Source of the DNA: JAHDHW01 sp965277415
GTDB lineage: Bacteria > Bacteroidota > Bacteroidia > Chitinophagales > Saprospiraceae
DNA length: 64,000 bases
Reading direction: 5' to 3'
NCBI GenBank assembly: GCA_965277415.1
Contig: CBDICS010000096.1
Location: 124,001-188,000, forward strand
This document shows positions 63,055 through 64,000 of this stretch, piece by piece (position 1 is the first letter of the stretch; the number at the start of each line of letters is the position of its first letter). The notes beneath the pieces were generated by a model. The model did not search any database and was not told where the DNA came from. It saw nothing but the letters and a program-made list of their open reading frames with translations. Position numbers and translations under genes: made by a program.

Positions 63055-64000
63055 CTATCTGACGATTACTTCATCTAAGAACACCCAGGCATCATTACCT
63101 TTAGCTTTATGCCAATTCGGTATTTTATCAATAGGTGTCGCTATAATTTTTATATACCGTCCTTTTCGAGGTGTCATTCTTCCTTCGATTGTTTTGATCT
63201 CAGTAGCCGCATCCGACTGAGTAATAGCATCGAATGACTTTTCATAAACCAATTTATAATCCTTATTGTCCTCTGAAATAAAAAATTGAACGCTTTGGGG
63301 TGAAAAAATCCAAGAGTCCTGTTTTATCAAAAGACCCAAAGCTATTTCTTCAATCAATTCTGTCTTGCCTAGGTCAATGACAAATTCAGCATTTTCTCCT
63401 AACCAGCCTTGCCATAATTGGTTATTATAAGCCTCCGTTCCCCGATAACCATCTGTTAGAGCAATGCCATTTCCATGATATTTAAAATTATATTTCGTTA
63501 GGTAATCTATCTCCTTATCTACAGCCAAATGTTGAACTTCTTCCAGTTTCAATTTCGGGTCAATTAGCATGCGCTCACTGGTATGGTGAAATGCAAATCT
63601 CACATTTTTATTGCTTGAAAACTGTAAAACAATTTCATTCTTCCCCTTCCTCAAAGGGAAGTTGATCATTTTTTTGCTCACTTCCGTATTTTCATTTTCA
63701 GGAATAATATGTGCCTTTTTCTCATTAATCCAGACTTGAATTTTTTGATTGGTATTTACATAAAAGGCAAGGCTAGTATCCTTTAACATCCGCCATTCCG
63801 TTTTCATATAATGATACCCTCCCTCTTTTTTTTGAAAATTAAATCGGGCATTATTATCCGCTATTTTTTCTTCCCATTGATTGGGTATCTTATTATCTAG
63901 GCTAAAAGCTGATTGTATTTTTTGTTTTATTGCTCCAGAGTGAATATAAGTCAGTTCTGTTTCCAAAAATCCTAATTGTTCATCTAGCACTTCTCCTTTC
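63055..64000 (-). CDS. C-terminal part of F5/8 type C-domain protein
   Basis: The frame is open to the end of the window; the gene starts outside. The visible 315 residues contain a beta-domain (about 45-160, FNFQKKEGGYHYMKTEWRML, INEKKAHIIPENE) and a C-terminal discoidin/F5/8 type C-like jellyroll (about 165-311) with LTDGYRGTEAYNNQLWQGWL, AEFVIDLGKTELIEEIALGL and GRYIKIIATPIDKIP, typical of glycoside hydrolases such as GH20 hexosaminidases and related surface enzymes. No catalytic domain is visible in the window, so enzyme class cannot be named. Ends 132 bases upstream of HTCS2, same strand, and might be read into it. Confidence 0.7.
   Translation of the reverse strand, partial: KGEVLDEQLGFLETELTYIHSGAIKQKIQSAFSLDNKIPNQWEEKIADNNARFNFQKKEGGYHYMKTEWRMLKDTSLAFYVNTNQKIQVWINEKKAHIIPENENTEVSKKMINFPLRKGKNEIVLQFSSNKNVRFAFHHTSERMLIDPKLKLEEVQHLAVDKEIDYLTKYNFKYHGNGIALTDGYRGTEAYNNQLWQGWLGENAEFVIDLGKTELIEEIALGLLIKQDSWIFSPQSVQFFISEDNKDYKLVYEKSFDAITQSDAATEIKTIEGRMTPRKGRYIKIIATPIDKIPNWHKAKGNDAWVFLDEVIVR

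Overview
The window looks like chromosomal DNA of a marine or environmental Bacteroidota, most likely a Saprospiraceae/Lewinella-type organism. The reasons are C-terminal type IX secretion (T9SS) sorting domains, two SusR-like hybrid two-component regulators (propeller, Y_Y_Y, kinase, receiver, AraC), a 7TMR-DISM/LuxR-like regulator, AT-rich leaders without Shine-Dalgarno sequences and -7 boxes of the TAnnTTTG kind. No rRNA, tRNA or CRISPR array was seen. Genus is inference.

Layout. 1-1.5 kb: the 3' part of a helical-repeat gene and a tiny double-glycine leader peptide (45 aa) too short for routine calling. 1.5-5.7 kb: hybrid regulator HTCS1. 6.2-11.7 kb: a compact unit on the minus strand made of a zincin-like metallopeptidase, a small unknown protein, a TPR histidine kinase, a LuxR-type response regulator and a separately promoted outer-membrane barrel protein. 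The same 17-nt dyad lies exactly 48 nt upstream of the -7 box of both the peptidase and the barrel gene, so it is a strong candidate operator of the response regulator. 11.9-14.9 kb: comM (yifB) and a complete IS4-type element. 15-23.3 kb: a large LamG T9SS protein, a 7TMR-DISM regulator, and an S74 fibre plus T9SS stalk-like pair.

23.5-44.1 kb: one long minus-strand gene run of 12 genes with short gaps or overlaps. From the promoter end it encodes two related small proteins, a DUF6603-like giant, three members of conserved but uncharacterised families (466, 343 and 1259 aa), a kelch protein, a DNRLRE/beta-propeller exported protein, a small unknown and three phage-fibre-like exported proteins. 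The last fibre gene is split by a second IS4-type element with a 9-bp target duplication. I consider this run the best candidate for an undescribed system: it combines non-secreted giant proteins with Sec-exported fibres and lacks any enzyme, transporter or known phage-tail core gene. Its 0.7-kb upstream region carries several dyads.

44.8-52.1 kb: a small membrane-anchored protein, a deleted ATPase pseudogene, a membrane pentapeptide-repeat protein, a lipoprotein and a sortilin/VPS10-type BNR-repeat protein. 52.1-64 kb: a MITE-like element, then a second S74-fibre/stalk/T9SS cassette preceded by three 20-bp-phased direct repeats, the second hybrid regulator HTCS2 that probably reads them, and the C-terminal part of a protein with an F5/8 type C-like domain. 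The recurring theme is surface fibres and secreted adhesin-like proteins, each set next to its own membrane-anchored sensor-regulator.
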